The notes under the pieces were generated by a model. The model ran no database searches. It had not been told where the DNA came from and worked only from the letters and a program-made list of their open reading frames with translations. A DNA stretch of 64,000 bases from Lampris incognitus (lineage: Eukaryota; Chordata; Actinopteri; Lampriformes; Lampridae): the NCBI RefSeq assembly GCF_029633865.1, contig NC_079214.1, forward strand, positions 19,098,119-19,162,118, in the 5' to 3' direction. This document shows positions 1 through 10,897 of this stretch, one piece after another (the stretch's first letter is position 1; every line of letters starts with the position of its first letter). The translations under genes were made by a program, and so were the position numbers.

Positions 1-59
1 TCAGCCCTGTGTGATAGTCTGGCGGCCTGTCCAGGGTGTCTTCCCGCCTGCCGTGTATG
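1..59 (+). mobile_element. SINE fragment (family B, 3' part)
   Basis: The CTGGCGGCCTGTCCAGGGTG block is shared with the SINEs at 36755-36893 and 40868-41197. It is cut by the window edge and joins directly to the selenoprotein-related segment. Confidence 0.6.
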
Positions 60-210
60 GTTACTGAATTTTCCCAACTCATGTCAACGATCCTCCCAAT
101 TCTGTTCAACATGAGCAGATCTGTCTTCAGAGAGCTAGTGAAACTACCGTGACAGCTGATCTGACATCAGATGTCTCCTGTCTGTTCTGGGTTTTCACAG
201 TAGTGAGTGA
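60..210 (+). pseudogene. Trace of a third SelW2-like copy (intron 1/exon 2 edge)
   Basis: In the opposite orientation to copies 1 and 2, this stretch matches intron 1 of copy 1 (minus strand 9200-9062) over about 145 bp, including CTGATCTGACATCAG and GGGTTTTCACAG at the acceptor. After the acceptor the match to exon 2 is lost within a few codons, so no coding function is left. Confidence 0.55.
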
Positions 211-1200
211 GTGGGTGAGATAAGCTAAACAGAGCTGTATGAAGGTGCTATCAAAAACAGTTTCAACAGCAGCACCAGCCCAACAGACAGCTCAGTGGCC
301 AAATGGCAAGGAGCACTGGTTCTGGGGGTTGATATACAGCTCCACTGACCATCAAATGAAGTTCAGGTGTGGTTGATCCAGGCACTTGGAGAGGGGCATG
401 GCAGACTTGAAACACGGAGAGAGAGAGGCAGCTCTGTTCCAAAAAAGAGGCCCGAGGAAAATCAGTGGACATAACAGTAAGCCACTGGATAAATGTGTCA
501 TTTAAATATGGAGGGGATCATAATCTCGTTCCGTTTCCCACATTATCTCTCTCTAATATAAAATGCGATATAAGGAAATTCAGATTCAAGGATGCATCTT
601 TGCTGACTCACCAACTTGTGAACAACCACATCAAAATTACCCAGATGAGTAAGCCCCTTTCATTTGCCTGCATAATAGACAGATGTCATTCTCATCATGA
701 TGTCTCTGCTTTGATTTGATTAGATCTCATTTCTGAACCAAAGGGACTGGTGAGCAGGAAACATGACAGGAAGTGCAGTGACTGATGACTGCTCTGATCT
801 CTGAAATGGTGGTGATCCTATCTGCCTGTCAGCAGGAGTTGACAGGTGTTCATGACATTCCATGGAGAAATAAATTTCCCTATAAACCAGACTACCCCAG
901 CTTGGTCCTCTAAAGCAAACACCCTCCTCACCTCACTGGTCGTATAACCGCATGGACGAACGCATCATCACTTTATGAAAGATACTTTGTTCTATCGTTT
1001 GACATGTGTTGGCTGTTATACAGAAAGTAGTTCCTTTTTTTTTTTTTACAACATAGCACCGGTCCTTGATTACAATTGAAAAACATGTATAGCCATATAC
1101 ATATATTTTCTGTATACGCTCTATTCAAACCACTTTCTTTATTGTAAGAATGGGATATTAGTGATTCAGTGAAACATTTATTTTGAATGTAATCTCATTG
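211..1200. other. No recognisable feature
   Basis: AT-rich sequence with a T run near 1030. I see no gene, repeat family or ORF of interest. Confidence 0.5.
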
Positions 1201-1639
1201 TATCAATATTGTAAAATCTTTCAAAACGAGCGCAGTGTTTGTTCAAAATGCGCCTGTTTGGAACGGACTGATTGCTTTGCCTCCGGCACTGCTGCTTGAT
1301 TGCACGCTTGCACCTGCTGTGGAAATGTGTAATCTGAGTGTAGGGTCTTGTCTGGTTTGTTCATGAACCTGGTAGATAGTTCAGGGCTAGTGCCCTTTTC
1401 TATCCACAGACAACTGAATCCTCTCCATTTGGAGCCATGAGAGGAGGGGATCATGGAGGAGCCAGGTGGCAGCATGGGACCAAGGCTCGGTGGGTTTTTT
1501 TTAATAAGAAATAAAATAAAATAAGATAGGATACAATAAAATAAATAGAACTGGGAAAAACCCGGTTTATGGATTATTATAACTATGGGTGTTTTCCAGG
1601 GGATAGGGAAGTGACCAATGGTGAGGTAGTTGGTGTTGG

Positions 1640-1800
1640 GTTTAATACTCCTTCCTGCCTGTGCCCCTGATCGAGGCAGTGGAAAGAAGAACTGGAGTTG
1701 GTCCCCGGGCGCTGCAGCTGCCAACTGCTCCTATACAATAGGTTGGGTTAAATGCAGAGCACAGATTTCATTGTAAGAATACAATTCGTTGCAAGAATAT
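1640..1800 (+). repeat. Retroposon-like tail
   Basis: The segment CTGCCAACTGCTCC, GGGTTAAATGCAGAG and TTTCATTGTAAG, followed by AATAAAGGGGC, has the look of a common fish interspersed repeat 3' end. The upstream part (from about 1240) may belong to it, but I cannot set its boundary. Confidence 0.35.
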
Positions 1801-1899
1801 AATGACAAAATAAAGGGGCTTTCTTTTCTTTTCTTTAAAGAGGAGGGAAAGCAGGTTGAAGTAAGTTTCTGGTGCTTGCTTGATCAGGATGGTGTCGAT

Positions 1900-2640
1900 G
1901 TTGTCTTCTCCAGGTGCTTTATTTCTCCCTTTTTTCAAGCGAGCTTTGATTTCTTGGGGCTGGGTGGGTGGGTGGGGGGGTCATCTGTTGAGGTAAGATA
2001 TGGAGAGGAATTTGTTGTGGCCTTGTCGACAGATTTCTTCCATTCACGGTGAAAGTGTGGATCTGAAGGACAGGAGTGGATGTTTTGGAGGTGATTTCTG
2101 AATAGAGTTTCTTTTTCTTGGTTGTTCTCAATGGTTTGGTCTAGGTGTGTTAGAGTTGGTATGTTGCTTTTGTTTTGTGGACCATTCAGGTCTTTTTATT
2201 TTCTGCCAGAAACTGCGTGGGTTGGTTCTGTAGTCAATGTTCAGTTTATTGGGGAACAGTTTTCATTATTCTTGTGTGCGCACAGTGAGCTGTTGTCTGA
2301 TTTGGTTATGGAGCTGGTTTACTTCTACTTTTGTGTTTGGTGATCTGTATTTGAAGTAGTGTCTGCACAGGATGTGGGGTGGGGTGTGTTGCTGTGCTTT
2401 GGAGGTGGTGTGTAGCAGGATGCATGTGTCATGTACCTGGGTGAGCACTGGTCCAATTTGGGTGGCCAGCTGGTCTAGTGAGTGGTGGTGGTGGTGGGAT
2501 CCGAATGACGTCAGTGGTTTGTTTGACAATGTACTTCCTGTAGGTTTCCAAGTTGGCTTTTTCCCACAGCACCACGCAACTGCCGTCACGGACGCGTCAC
2601 AAATTGTGGTCACTCATTGACTCACTCGCCGATGGATGCA
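1900..2640 (-). pseudogene. LINE reverse-transcriptase relic (Jockey/I-like)
   Basis: Broken minus-strand frames read FWQKIKR, then HLDQTIENNQEKETLFRNH and FHREWKKSVD, like the region just before the RT domain of Jockey/I-group LINEs. Several frameshifts and stops; family assignment is tentative. Confidence 0.35.
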
Positions 2641-2759
2641 AATTGTGGTCACTTACTCATGGACAAACTGAGAGGGACATTTAGTAGGGGCATTTAGTAG
2701 GTGCATCCTACTAAACACACATTCATTAGTCTTTGATATATTAACTATACTACTGCAGT

Positions 2760-3180
2760 GCCTGTTCGGGTGTTGTCCATCCAGTCTCGATGGGAAGAAC
2801 GTCTCTGTCCGTGTGTGTCAGTCATAGCAGTGATCTGGTAGAACCATATCGCTGTACAGTCTGCACAGCTGTGGTTGCAAACATTTGCAAATTCTCTGTG
2901 AATAGTGCACATGGCCATTGAAACTCTAGTTAATGGCCATGCCTATTTGCATATGAAACTGATCGTTGGTTTTGGTTTTTATGCAGCTGTATTGTTTATA
3001 AGTGGTGGGGATACCAGCAGCCAGTTTAGACTGAAGAAGTCACTTAGATGAGTGATGAAACATATCTGTCAATAAACGTTGTGTCCAGATGAACTAATTC
3101 AACCTTCTTTGATTTCCTTATCTGGATTATTGAGCATGCATCAAGACACTTACTAGACTATGTCTACTTCAGTGTATCCT
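2760..3180 (+). mobile_element. Penelope-like element terminal fragment
   Basis: It shares GGCCATTGAAACTCTAGTTA, TGAAACTGATCGTTGG and GATTATTGAGCATGCATC with the ends of the PLE at 56.4-59.9 kb. No coding part remains. It contains a hammerhead-like core. Confidence 0.6.
3022..3079 (+). ncRNA. Hammerhead ribozyme-like motif (PLE end)
   Basis: CTGAAGA (3031-3037, fits CUGANGA), stem II TCACT/AGTGA, GAAAC (3057-3061), a short stem III, GTC (3068-3070), and stem I pairing GTTTA (3024-3028) with TAAAC (3073-3077). PLEs are known to carry hammerheads with short stem III. Confidence 0.5.
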
Positions 3181-3590
3181 CTGGTCATGTTTTATTGTGG
3201 CAGGTTGCCACAGTAAAATCTTTGTCGCCACGGCAAAGAAAAAAAATCACAAAAAAGGAAACACTCCTCTATCAATCAGCTGATCCACTTTCTCAATACA
3301 TATGTGATTGTTGTTGCTAGCAACGTGTTTGTTACTCTACCCATGAAGTCCGACCCCCCCCCTTCACGCACGTATTACAAAATCTAGTCAGTTCATCTTA
3401 CAAGTTAATGGCACCATTTGTAAGAAAATGACGTTACTCAGATATTTTCCGAGGAAAAGAAAAGCAGACGAGGTAAACAGGGCAGGCATTTATTTAGCTA
3501 AGTTAGCTAGACTATGTGCCTATGTGTATAATATCTACACAGATAGAATGATGTAGCCTAAATTAACGTGATTGTTGTAATGTGGGTGTG
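3181..3590. other. No recognisable feature
   Basis: Non-coding stretch with a short C run near 3355. I see no repeat family that I can name. Confidence 0.4.
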
Positions 3591-3594
3591 CTAA

Positions 3595-5055
3595 CCCAGC
3601 CACTGAGGATGCACAACCCAGTGCATTCTTAGTGCCAGTCCCAAGCCCGGATAAAAAGGGAGGGCTGTGTCAACAAGGGCATCAGGCGTAAAACCTTTTC
3701 CAAATCAAATATGCGGATCAGATTTCCATACCGGATCGGTCGAGGCCGGGATTACCAACAACTGTCATCAGTACTGTTGGCCAGCTGGGCGCCAATAGAA
3801 ACTATGCTACTGTTGGGAGAAGGAGAAGGAGAGTGGGGGAAGGCATGTCCAGAGGCAGTGGGAGAAGAGGAAGGGTAAGAGTGTGGAGGTGAGAATTGAA
3901 ACTTTGAATATTAGCACTGTGACTGGTAAAGGGAGAGAGCTGGCTGATACATTGGAGAGAAGAAAGGTAGGTATACCGTGTGTGCAAGAGACCAGGTGGA
4001 AGGGGAGTAAGGCCAGGAGCGTCGGAGGTGGGTTCAAACTCTTCTACCATGGTGCAGATAGGAGGAGAAATGGGGTAGGGGTAATTCTGAAGGAAGAGTA
4101 TGTCAAGAGTATATTGAAGGTGAAGAGAGTGTCGGATAGAGTGATGAGTATGAAGCTGGAAATCGAAGGCGTGTTGATGAATGGTATCAGCGCATATACC
4201 CCGCAAGTTGGGTGTGAGATGGAAGTGAAAGAATAATTCTGGAGTGAGTTGGATGAAGTGGTGGAGAGTGTACCCAAGGAGGAGAGACTGGTGATTGGAG
4301 CAGACCTCAATGGGTATGTTGGTGAAGGGAACAGAGGTGATGAGGAGGTGATGGGTCGGTATGGTGTCAAGGAGAGGAATGTGGAAGGACAGATGGTGGT
4401 GGATTTTGCAAAAAGGATGGAAATGGCTGTGGTGAATACGTATTTCAAGAAGAGGGAGGAACACGGTGACGTACAAGAGCGGAGAAAAGTGCACACAGAC
4501 TATATCTTATGTAGAAGGCGTGATCTGAAAGGGATTGGCGACTGCAAGGTGGTGACAGGGGAGAACATAACTAGGCAGCATCAAATGGTGGTCTGTAGGA
4601 TGACTTTGGAGACCAAGAAGAGGGAGAGCGGGAAGGCAGAGTCCAGGATCAAATGGTGGAAGTTGAAGAAGGAAGACTGTTGTGTGGAGTTCAGGGAGGA
4701 GTTAAGACAGGCACTGGGTGGTGGTGAAGAGTTGCCGGATGACTGGGCAGGCGCTGCAGAAATAGTGAGGGAGACAGCTAGGAAGGTACTTGATGTGTCA
4801 TCTGGACAGAGAAGACAAGGAGTCTTTGTGGTGGAATGCAGAAGTACAGCAAAGTATACAGAGGAAGGGGTTGGCAAAGAAGAAGTTGGATAGACAGAGA
4901 GATGAAGAAAGTAGACAGGAGTACAAGGAGATGCAGCATAAAGGGAAGAGAGAGGTGGCAAAGGAAAGGGCGTATGGTGAATTGTATGAGAGGTTAGACA
5001 CCAAGGAAGGAGAAAAGGACTTGTACCAATTGGATGTGTTGTTGCAGCAGCAACT
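3595..5055 (+). pseudogene. RTE-clade LINE, 5' part with endonuclease (broken)
   Basis: The region starts with the 5' leader shared with the copy at 22.5 kb. From 3883 it encodes an AP-endonuclease: RIETLNISTVTGKGRELAD, VQETRWKGSKARS (catalytic Glu), RLVIGADLNGYVGE (catalytic Asp/Asn) and HTDYILCRR. A TAA at 4234-4236, a local frame slip near 4465-4490 and another near 4800 break it. It stops near 5055, before the reverse transcriptase. Losing the 3' end is unusual, because LINEs normally lose their 5' ends. Confidence 0.8.
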
Positions 5056-5927
5056 GATTTGCATAGGCCACTCCTGATTGGTCAAAATCTCATGCTACTA
5101 AAGGACACATGTAATGTATAGAAGTAGCTGCACTGCTTAAAAAACAAAAATAACGTTTTTAATAGATAAGATATAGAAAGTCATCCTGTTGACACTTTTT
5201 TCTTTTTTTTCTTTTTTTTAAGAAATGTGTGCATTTACCCCCAATTGTCATGGTAAGGAGAATTTTTTTGTTTGTTTTTTTTTAGTCTTGAAACCTATTT
5301 AATTGCATTCATTGATCCCCAAAATGTACCTTTTGACACATATTTTGTCATTATAGCTATAACAGAAGCAAAGACATCAGGTCTGGTGTACTGTCAGCAC
5401 ATTCGGTGGCCATTTTGGAAAAACGCGTGTATTTCAGAAACAGTGTAATCTCACTTGTGTCTTTGGATAAATTTATTTCTATGGCCCTAAGGTACTTCCA
5501 TACCAAAGGGGACCTTTGCATCATGACTTGAAGTCAACACCCTATTTTTTTGCGCTTAGAAGGACCAAGCTGGGAAGGATGTACAGCGATGCTGAAAGGC
5601 CACAAAAATGGAGAAGGGTGCAGAACAAAAATCTACAGGGCTTCGTGGTTGAGGCAGGAGTTGGACAGAGAGAAATTGATGATGAAGAGGGTCAAAATAA
5701 TAAATTGAGGAGGTTGTTTTTCAGCTCCGTTGATATTGTAATAAAGAAATAGAGAGAAGGTTCAGTGAGAGGAACGGTGAACATTGGAATATAACAAAGT
5801 TATATCAGCACTTGACCCATGTAGTGAACATTTTCTGGATGCCACGCAGGTACAGCCAATCTTGGCTTTATCTGGAACTGATGCTCTAGAATCTGAGTTT
5901 GAGGTTGCATGCCAGTTTCTAAGAGGA

Positions 5928-5969
<42 letters not shown>

Positions 5970-7120
5970 TTGGGTACCTTTGATGGTGGTTGTGGTCAGA
6001 TTGGTAATTTTCCATGTTAATATCTCTCGCTTCCCTATTATTCACAATGCCCCTCTAACAATTTGGCCCAGGAGCCGGGGTTGACCTGTGGTCTGCTAAT
6101 AAACTGCACAAATGTTAGCATGTGCTGTTTAGACTGTTAGCATAAGCTGGTTATAATTTAAATCCTTGGTTTAATGGAATTCTGTTATGTTATAAGTTAT
6201 GTATAATGATGTATGCATTTTTTCTGTGTGTATTTTCAGCCTTACAGCAAAATCAGTGCTTCAGTAAAATCAAGAAAAGTCATGCCTTGGCCTTTGTTGG
6301 AGAATGCTTAGTTGTTCGCTAGCTGTCTAGCTCTGCAAGATAGTGACGCACTGTGAGGACAGCATAATTCCATCCATTTTAGTATGATAAAAACAAGCAG
6401 GGCAAAAATAAGGCAAAGCAATAGCTCATAGAGATGTAGACATGAAGAGGGAGAGAGAGATTGCTTTTAGATGTTTAGTAACCTTTCTCATCCCATCACA
6501 ATTTAATGATGTTATCAATAATTATTGCATAGATTCGCATTGGTTTTTGTCTGCTTAGTTTGTGACCTTCTGATCTAGGCAACTCCTTTTACTATATTAG
6601 CACAACATAAGGTATGAACAATGTGAAATAAGATACATTGTTTTGTGTCATTTGAAAGTATGACTTGTTCATGCTGAATTGCAAGGAAACGGGACTTAAA
6701 ATCACCTACTGCGGGTAATATGAGGATTTTGGCCCTGCCAATTTCACCTCTCATTTAGTCACCGACTCCAGATTTCCCAACTTTTAGTTCACTGAAGTCG
6801 CTGAGATTCAGTTTTGGCTTGTTTTTCTTGCTAAGGTTACTATGTTACTTTTGATTATTCTTGGCTAGGTATATTTTTGCAAATATAAATTTCCGATATT
6901 GTCAAGAAGGTCATGTGAAAAATAAAGGTAATTTCTTTATAATTTCTTTATAATAATTTCTCTCAATTGTTGTACCTCTGATAGTTCCCTCTGCAGTTAT
7001 TATTTATAATTATTATTTATATTTATGTATTATTATGTATTATTATTTATAATTATGATCTTTATAAAAGATGCTCTGTGTGTTGAACTTGACATAGATA
7101 CTAAAAACTTTTTTTTGTGT
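5056..7120. other. No gene recognised; (AT)n inside
   Basis: AT-rich non-coding DNA. Short ORFs here have no domain I recognise. The last part (from about 6900) is low-complexity TTATTA sequence. Confidence 0.45.
5931..5968. repeat. (AT)n microsatellite
   Basis: Nineteen uninterrupted AT units. Confidence 0.95.
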
Positions 7121-7482
7121 GTGGTTATGTTAGTCCTAGTGGCCTGTACCGCCACCGTGCTGTTGATTTAGCAATGCTCTCTTATAACACCAATCTAGAT
7201 TATATCCCCGGATAGTTAAACTGGGTGAAAGGCATTGACACAACCACGGTTAAGGACACCCATCTCATTGTAAAACAAATCTGGGAATCTACTGAACGTA
7301 TGAAGACAGAGAAACTGCACAGATTATGATATATTTTTTTTAATGAAAAGGCCAGATGTTTGTTTCAAAGAGCTAGCGTTTAGATTTTCTGCTCCCATGT
7401 AAATGCAGTAATACAGGTACACTTTAATTATAGGCCAGACAGACAACAAGAGCACTTTCTCAGATGACAGTCAGCTGACATA

Positions 7483-7543
7483 CTTCTAACATTGCATCGT
7501 GCACACACTCTTCATTTTAAATGTGTACAGTCATGAATAGAAG
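7483..7543 (-). promoter_or_regulatory. selenow2-like: SECIS element, copy 1
   Basis: Minus strand, 5' to 3': helix I arm CTTCTA (7543-7538), ATGA quartet (7534-7531), helix II arm ending ACACA, an apical loop with AA twelve bases after ATGA, return arm TGTGTGCA, CGAT (7499-7496), and helix I return arm TAGAAG (7488-7483). This gives the SECIS layout of an ATGA/GA quartet, apical AA and paired helices I and II. It lies in the 3' UTR of the selenoprotein gene. Confidence 0.75.
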
Positions 7544-7775
7544 ACAGATTAGTGACCGGCGCCAAGGTGTTGCTTTTCTCATCTTCTGGACTTTGGCCGT
7601 ATTCATGCCAGAACAGAACTCTGATCTCCAGTCAAGGGAGGGACAAACAGCAAGGTATTATTATATAAAATATAAACAAGATTTTTCTTTCCTCATCCAT
7701 CAGATCAGGTGTCAGGGGTTCTGTAGTGATGTGAATACAGCCGTTTGCCTCCTGGAGAACAGAGCCGTCCTTGTT

Positions 7776-9257
7776 CTACTTCTGGAAAGTCTTCACCATC
7801 GCCACCACCTGGTCAAATTCAAGCAAGCAGAAAAAAAAGATAATATTTCTATTACTGGGAATGTCATTGTTTTGCATGTGATGAGGAACATGTCAGGGAA
7901 ATGTTTTCAATGTGTGGAATCCAAATGTACAATGTCTCATTTTAAAATGACATATATCAATTGTGGAAAGCAACATAAAAAACCCTAAACAAAAACAAAA
8001 TAAAGCATCCTTACTTAAGGTTCATTGCCTAATACTGATACCACAAGAAAATGTTACAACTTCCTCTACACATTTCAACAAGGGTATACACTAGTTGGTG
8101 CTGAGAGAAAGAAAAGTGCCGAGGAGGAAAGGTAGACATTTTAGCATCACTAATGACAAATGCTTTTAGGGGAATAACGCCTTATGCCTTCCTCTGCATA
8201 AGTGACTGGGCACCACAGCTTGGGCTAAGACACCACTTGCACGAGCTGATGGCGGCGCTGGAGAAAAAAAAACACGCGCACACGTGCAGTAGCAAAAACT
8301 GAAAGTGAAACGAAGGCAAATGATTAATATGTGTTAAAAATATCCCTCCGGTAACTGCTACGACTAAACAGCAGGTCGGTATAAGATCAATTTTGCATGT
8401 TAAAAAAAACTTTAACTCTTTATCTTCTCGAGACCGAGTAGTGTCCTAAATGTTAAAGGTTTATATCCTTTTACTTTAAAAGTCATGACCTGAAGCTCAT
8501 CTTCCAGTAACTCTAAAAATAGAGAGGACGCCATCAGTCCCTGAGAGCAGCATCCCCTGCTCTCAGGGTTGCGGGGGATGCTGGAGCCTATCCAGCAGTC
8601 ATACAGTACCATGATATCAGTCATTTGGTAAAGGAAAATGATGCCCCCCCCACCCACCAATGTTTATCTTATTTTCAAACGAAATAGAAACAGGCGGAAT
8701 TTTAAGTTTCACAATGACAGACCTCGCCATAATCAGGGAAGCTCCCATTCTCCAGCTTGGAATAGACCAGCTGACCATTCACCGTCACCTCAAAGCTGGC
8801 TGTGGACATAAAAAAACCATTTTAAACACCGTTAAGCGAGGCATGTTTGGTACTTGTTTCAACATGGGTGTCTGGGAGGTGCTAGCATTGCATCTTTTTA
8901 TTTATTTATTTATTTATTTTTGGGACCGTAGAAAAACAAAAACAAAACAAAACACAAAGCTTACAGTTTCTCCCCGTCTTCCCAGAGACCTGCGCATCAG
9001 GAACGCTCCGCTGTATAGCGGCGGCCAGCTCCTGATAGCGGCGGGCATAGCCTCATCCACTGCTGTGAAAACCCAGAGCACACAGGAGACTGATGTCAGA
9101 TCAGCCGTCACCGTAGGGTCACTATAGCTCTCCGGCGACCGATTCGCTCAAGTTGAACGGAATTGGGAGGATCGCGAGTTGGGGAAAATTTCAGTAACCA
9201 CAAACGCTTGGAAAAGCTCTGTACTTACCAGTATTCAACGTCGACAATAACAGCCAT
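7776..9257 (-). CDS. selenow2-like: SelW2-group selenoprotein, copy 1 (4 exons)
   Basis: Exons at 9229-9257, 8965-9062, 8723-8799 and 7776-7808 (237 nt, phases consistent) encode 78 residues with a thioredoxin-like SelW fold. The start reads MAVIVDVEYC, then S-G, an in-frame TGA read as selenocysteine, and GYARRYQELAAAIQ. Cys10 and Sec13 form the CxxU redox motif at the same positions as in SelW. Exon 3 reads SFEVTVNGQLVYSKLENG, closest in my memory to the SelW2/MIEN1 group. The donor of exon 3 (GTCTGT) is weak. Exon 4 is short (VVAMVKTFQK, TAG); relative to copy 2 it has lost about ten codons and the C-terminal Cys. The SECIS about 230 nt downstream supports Sec insertion. Whether it is expressed is not visible. 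Confidence 0.8.
8530..8605 (-). mobile_element. SINE family B fragment
   Basis: CTGCTCTCAGGGTTGCGG and GGAGCCTATCCAGCAGTCAT match the 3' half of the family B SINE. It lies inside intron 3 of the selenoprotein gene. Confidence 0.5.
8899..8923. repeat. (TTTA)n microsatellite
   Basis: Short run of TTTA units inside intron 2 of the selenoprotein gene. Confidence 0.85.
9053..9055 (-). other. selenow2-like: Selenocysteine TGA codon
   Basis: An in-frame TGA in exon 2, three codons after the Cys codon that spans the exon 1/2 junction (C-S-G-U). The frame is open on both sides and the surrounding residues are conserved in the family, so this is recoding rather than a nonsense mutation. Confidence 0.82.
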
Positions 9258-9656
9258 GGTTGATTTTATGTTGCCTACTGTGTCTACGCAGGTGGTTGTC
9301 AAGTAAAAGGGATCCCAGGCGTTGACTTTAGATCGCCGGGCATTGGCCTTATAGTCCAAGGTAAGCCACGCCCACTTGTAAATCCGGTTACACGTGAAAT
9401 ATGAGCGCGCTCGGGTTTATCAGTTGTGCTCATGTAGCTGTAAGAACTGGACTGTGACAGTGTTATTCATGCAAATGTTTTTATTCTTAACCGGGTGGTT
9501 CCGTTAACACTGATAATGTCTTGTTCTAGAGAGACTTGGTCAGCATCCAGACAAACAACATCCACTTGTCTCACAAGACTTATCAGTTGGATCGGTGAAG
9601 CTCTTTATGATTATTACAAACACGTAGAGATGCTCACAAGTCATTTTTTTTGCAAG

Positions 9657-9770
9657 TCCAAGTCAAGTCTCGAGTCTTTGAGCTAGAGTCCAAGTCAAGT
9701 CTCGAGTCTTTGAGCTAGAGTCCAAGTCAAGTCTCGAGTCTTTGAGCTAGAGTCCAAGTCAAGTCTCTTA
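9657..9770. repeat. 32-bp tandem repeat in hAT end
   Basis: A 32-bp unit beginning TCCAAGTCAAGTCTCGAG recurs at 9657, 9689, 9721 and (partial) 9753. It probably arose from transposase-binding subterminal repeats. Confidence 0.9.
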
Positions 9771-9880
9771 AGGTTGTAATGAGCATTCTATTAACTGCTG
9801 CATGCCATCCGGTCTGCTGAGAACACTGCATTGCTATATCTAAGGAATTCAAATCATGTACTGCATTATCATCACTCCTT

Positions 9881-10225
9881 TTTTGGGGGGGGGGTTCTCC
9901 CCAATTGTGCTTGGCCAATTACCCCACTCTTCCGAGCCGTCCCGGTCGCTGATCCACCTCCTCTGGCGATCCCGGGAGGGCTGCAAACTACCAGATGCTT
10001 CCTCCATACATGTGGAGTCGCCAGCCGCTTCTTTTCACCTGACAGTGAGGGGTTTCGCCAGGGGGACGTAACGCGCGTAGAGGAGGCGCTAGTGCAGCGA
10101 CCAGGACACATACCCACATCCGGCTTCTCACCCGCAGACACAGCCAATTGTAACACGAAGATTCGAACCAGCGATCCCCGTGTTGGTAGGCAACGGAATA
10201 GACCGCCACGCCACCCAGACACCCC
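9881..10225 (-). mobile_element. tRNA-derived SINE, family A, copy 1
   Basis: The tRNA-like head is at the right on the minus strand (B box-like GGTTCGAATC). The body contains CACCTGACAGTGAGG and CCAATTGTGCTTGGCC on the plus strand. It is flanked by 13-bp duplications ATCATCACTCCTT at 9868-9880 and 10226-10238. Confidence 0.85.
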
Positions 10226-10335
10226 ATCATCACTCCTTTATCAATTAGCATACAATATCGACATTGATTAATTGTTTGGTATATGATCACTCTAAACTGG
10301 CTATTGCAATGTAATAGGAAAACAACCCCCCCCCC

Positions 10336-10558
10336 TGTTGTGACTTCTCTTATGTACACTATTGTAGTGTTACTATTCGTGGGTTACTAACTTAATCACT
10401 ATTATATATAAGTACACGGAGACGAGGATGCGGCACAAGTCTGATCTTTACTGACGGAGACATCACACACTACTAGGCTTGACCAGTGTATTACAGAACT
10501 CAGTGGTGGTGACAGTCCAACACAATCGAGCACCGAGTGCTCGATCCAATACACCACA
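10336..10558 (-). repeat. 3' LTR of miniature Gypsy element
   Basis: It differs from the other LTR at only a few positions, for example CTATTA versus CGATTA in the TATA-rich part. Confidence 0.88.
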
Positions 10559-10897
10559 TCCCTCTTTTCCAACTGAGATGTGGCCTACTCATCAGTTGCT
10601 TCAACAGTAGACCCTTTACCGAACCATTAACACTATGGCATTAACACTGAACAAGTCTTTTCTACTTGCATACTTCAATGATTAATACAGCATGTTTTTT
10701 TAAATGACAGATGACCTCATTAAACAACATAAACCATTTCCTTTTCACATTCTGGTGGTTAGCATGTAAACATTTTGAACATTCAGCAATCTTGCAACAT
10801 TTCAGGTTAAACACACCTTGTACTCTTTGTTTCACCTTCTTTTTTTCTTTTTTTTTCTTAATAAACACTTGAATGATCACACAAAAGAACCCTGAGG

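Noticed and set aside
1221-1724. 167-codon minus-strand ORF
   Set aside because: Covers a retroposon-like repeat and an A/T run; no domain.
3802-4494. 230-codon minus-strand ORF
   Set aside because: Antisense shadow of the RTE endonuclease, whose plus-strand frame carries the conserved motifs.
5784-6045. ORFs with alternating Ile/Tyr on both strands
   Set aside because: Translation of the (AT)n microsatellite.
7531-7660. Alternative SECIS placements using ATGA in the GAAGATGAG stretch
   Set aside because: Helix II pairing was poor and the 3' GA was too far; the motif at 7483-7543 fits much better.
7521-7988. 155-codon plus-strand ORF
   Set aside because: Antisense to the last exon and 3' UTR of the selenoprotein gene; its conservation with copy 2 is explained by that gene.
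9831-10271. 146-codon ORF and its antisense partners
   Set aside because: These fall inside a tRNA-derived SINE; the other family A copies give the same spurious ORFs.
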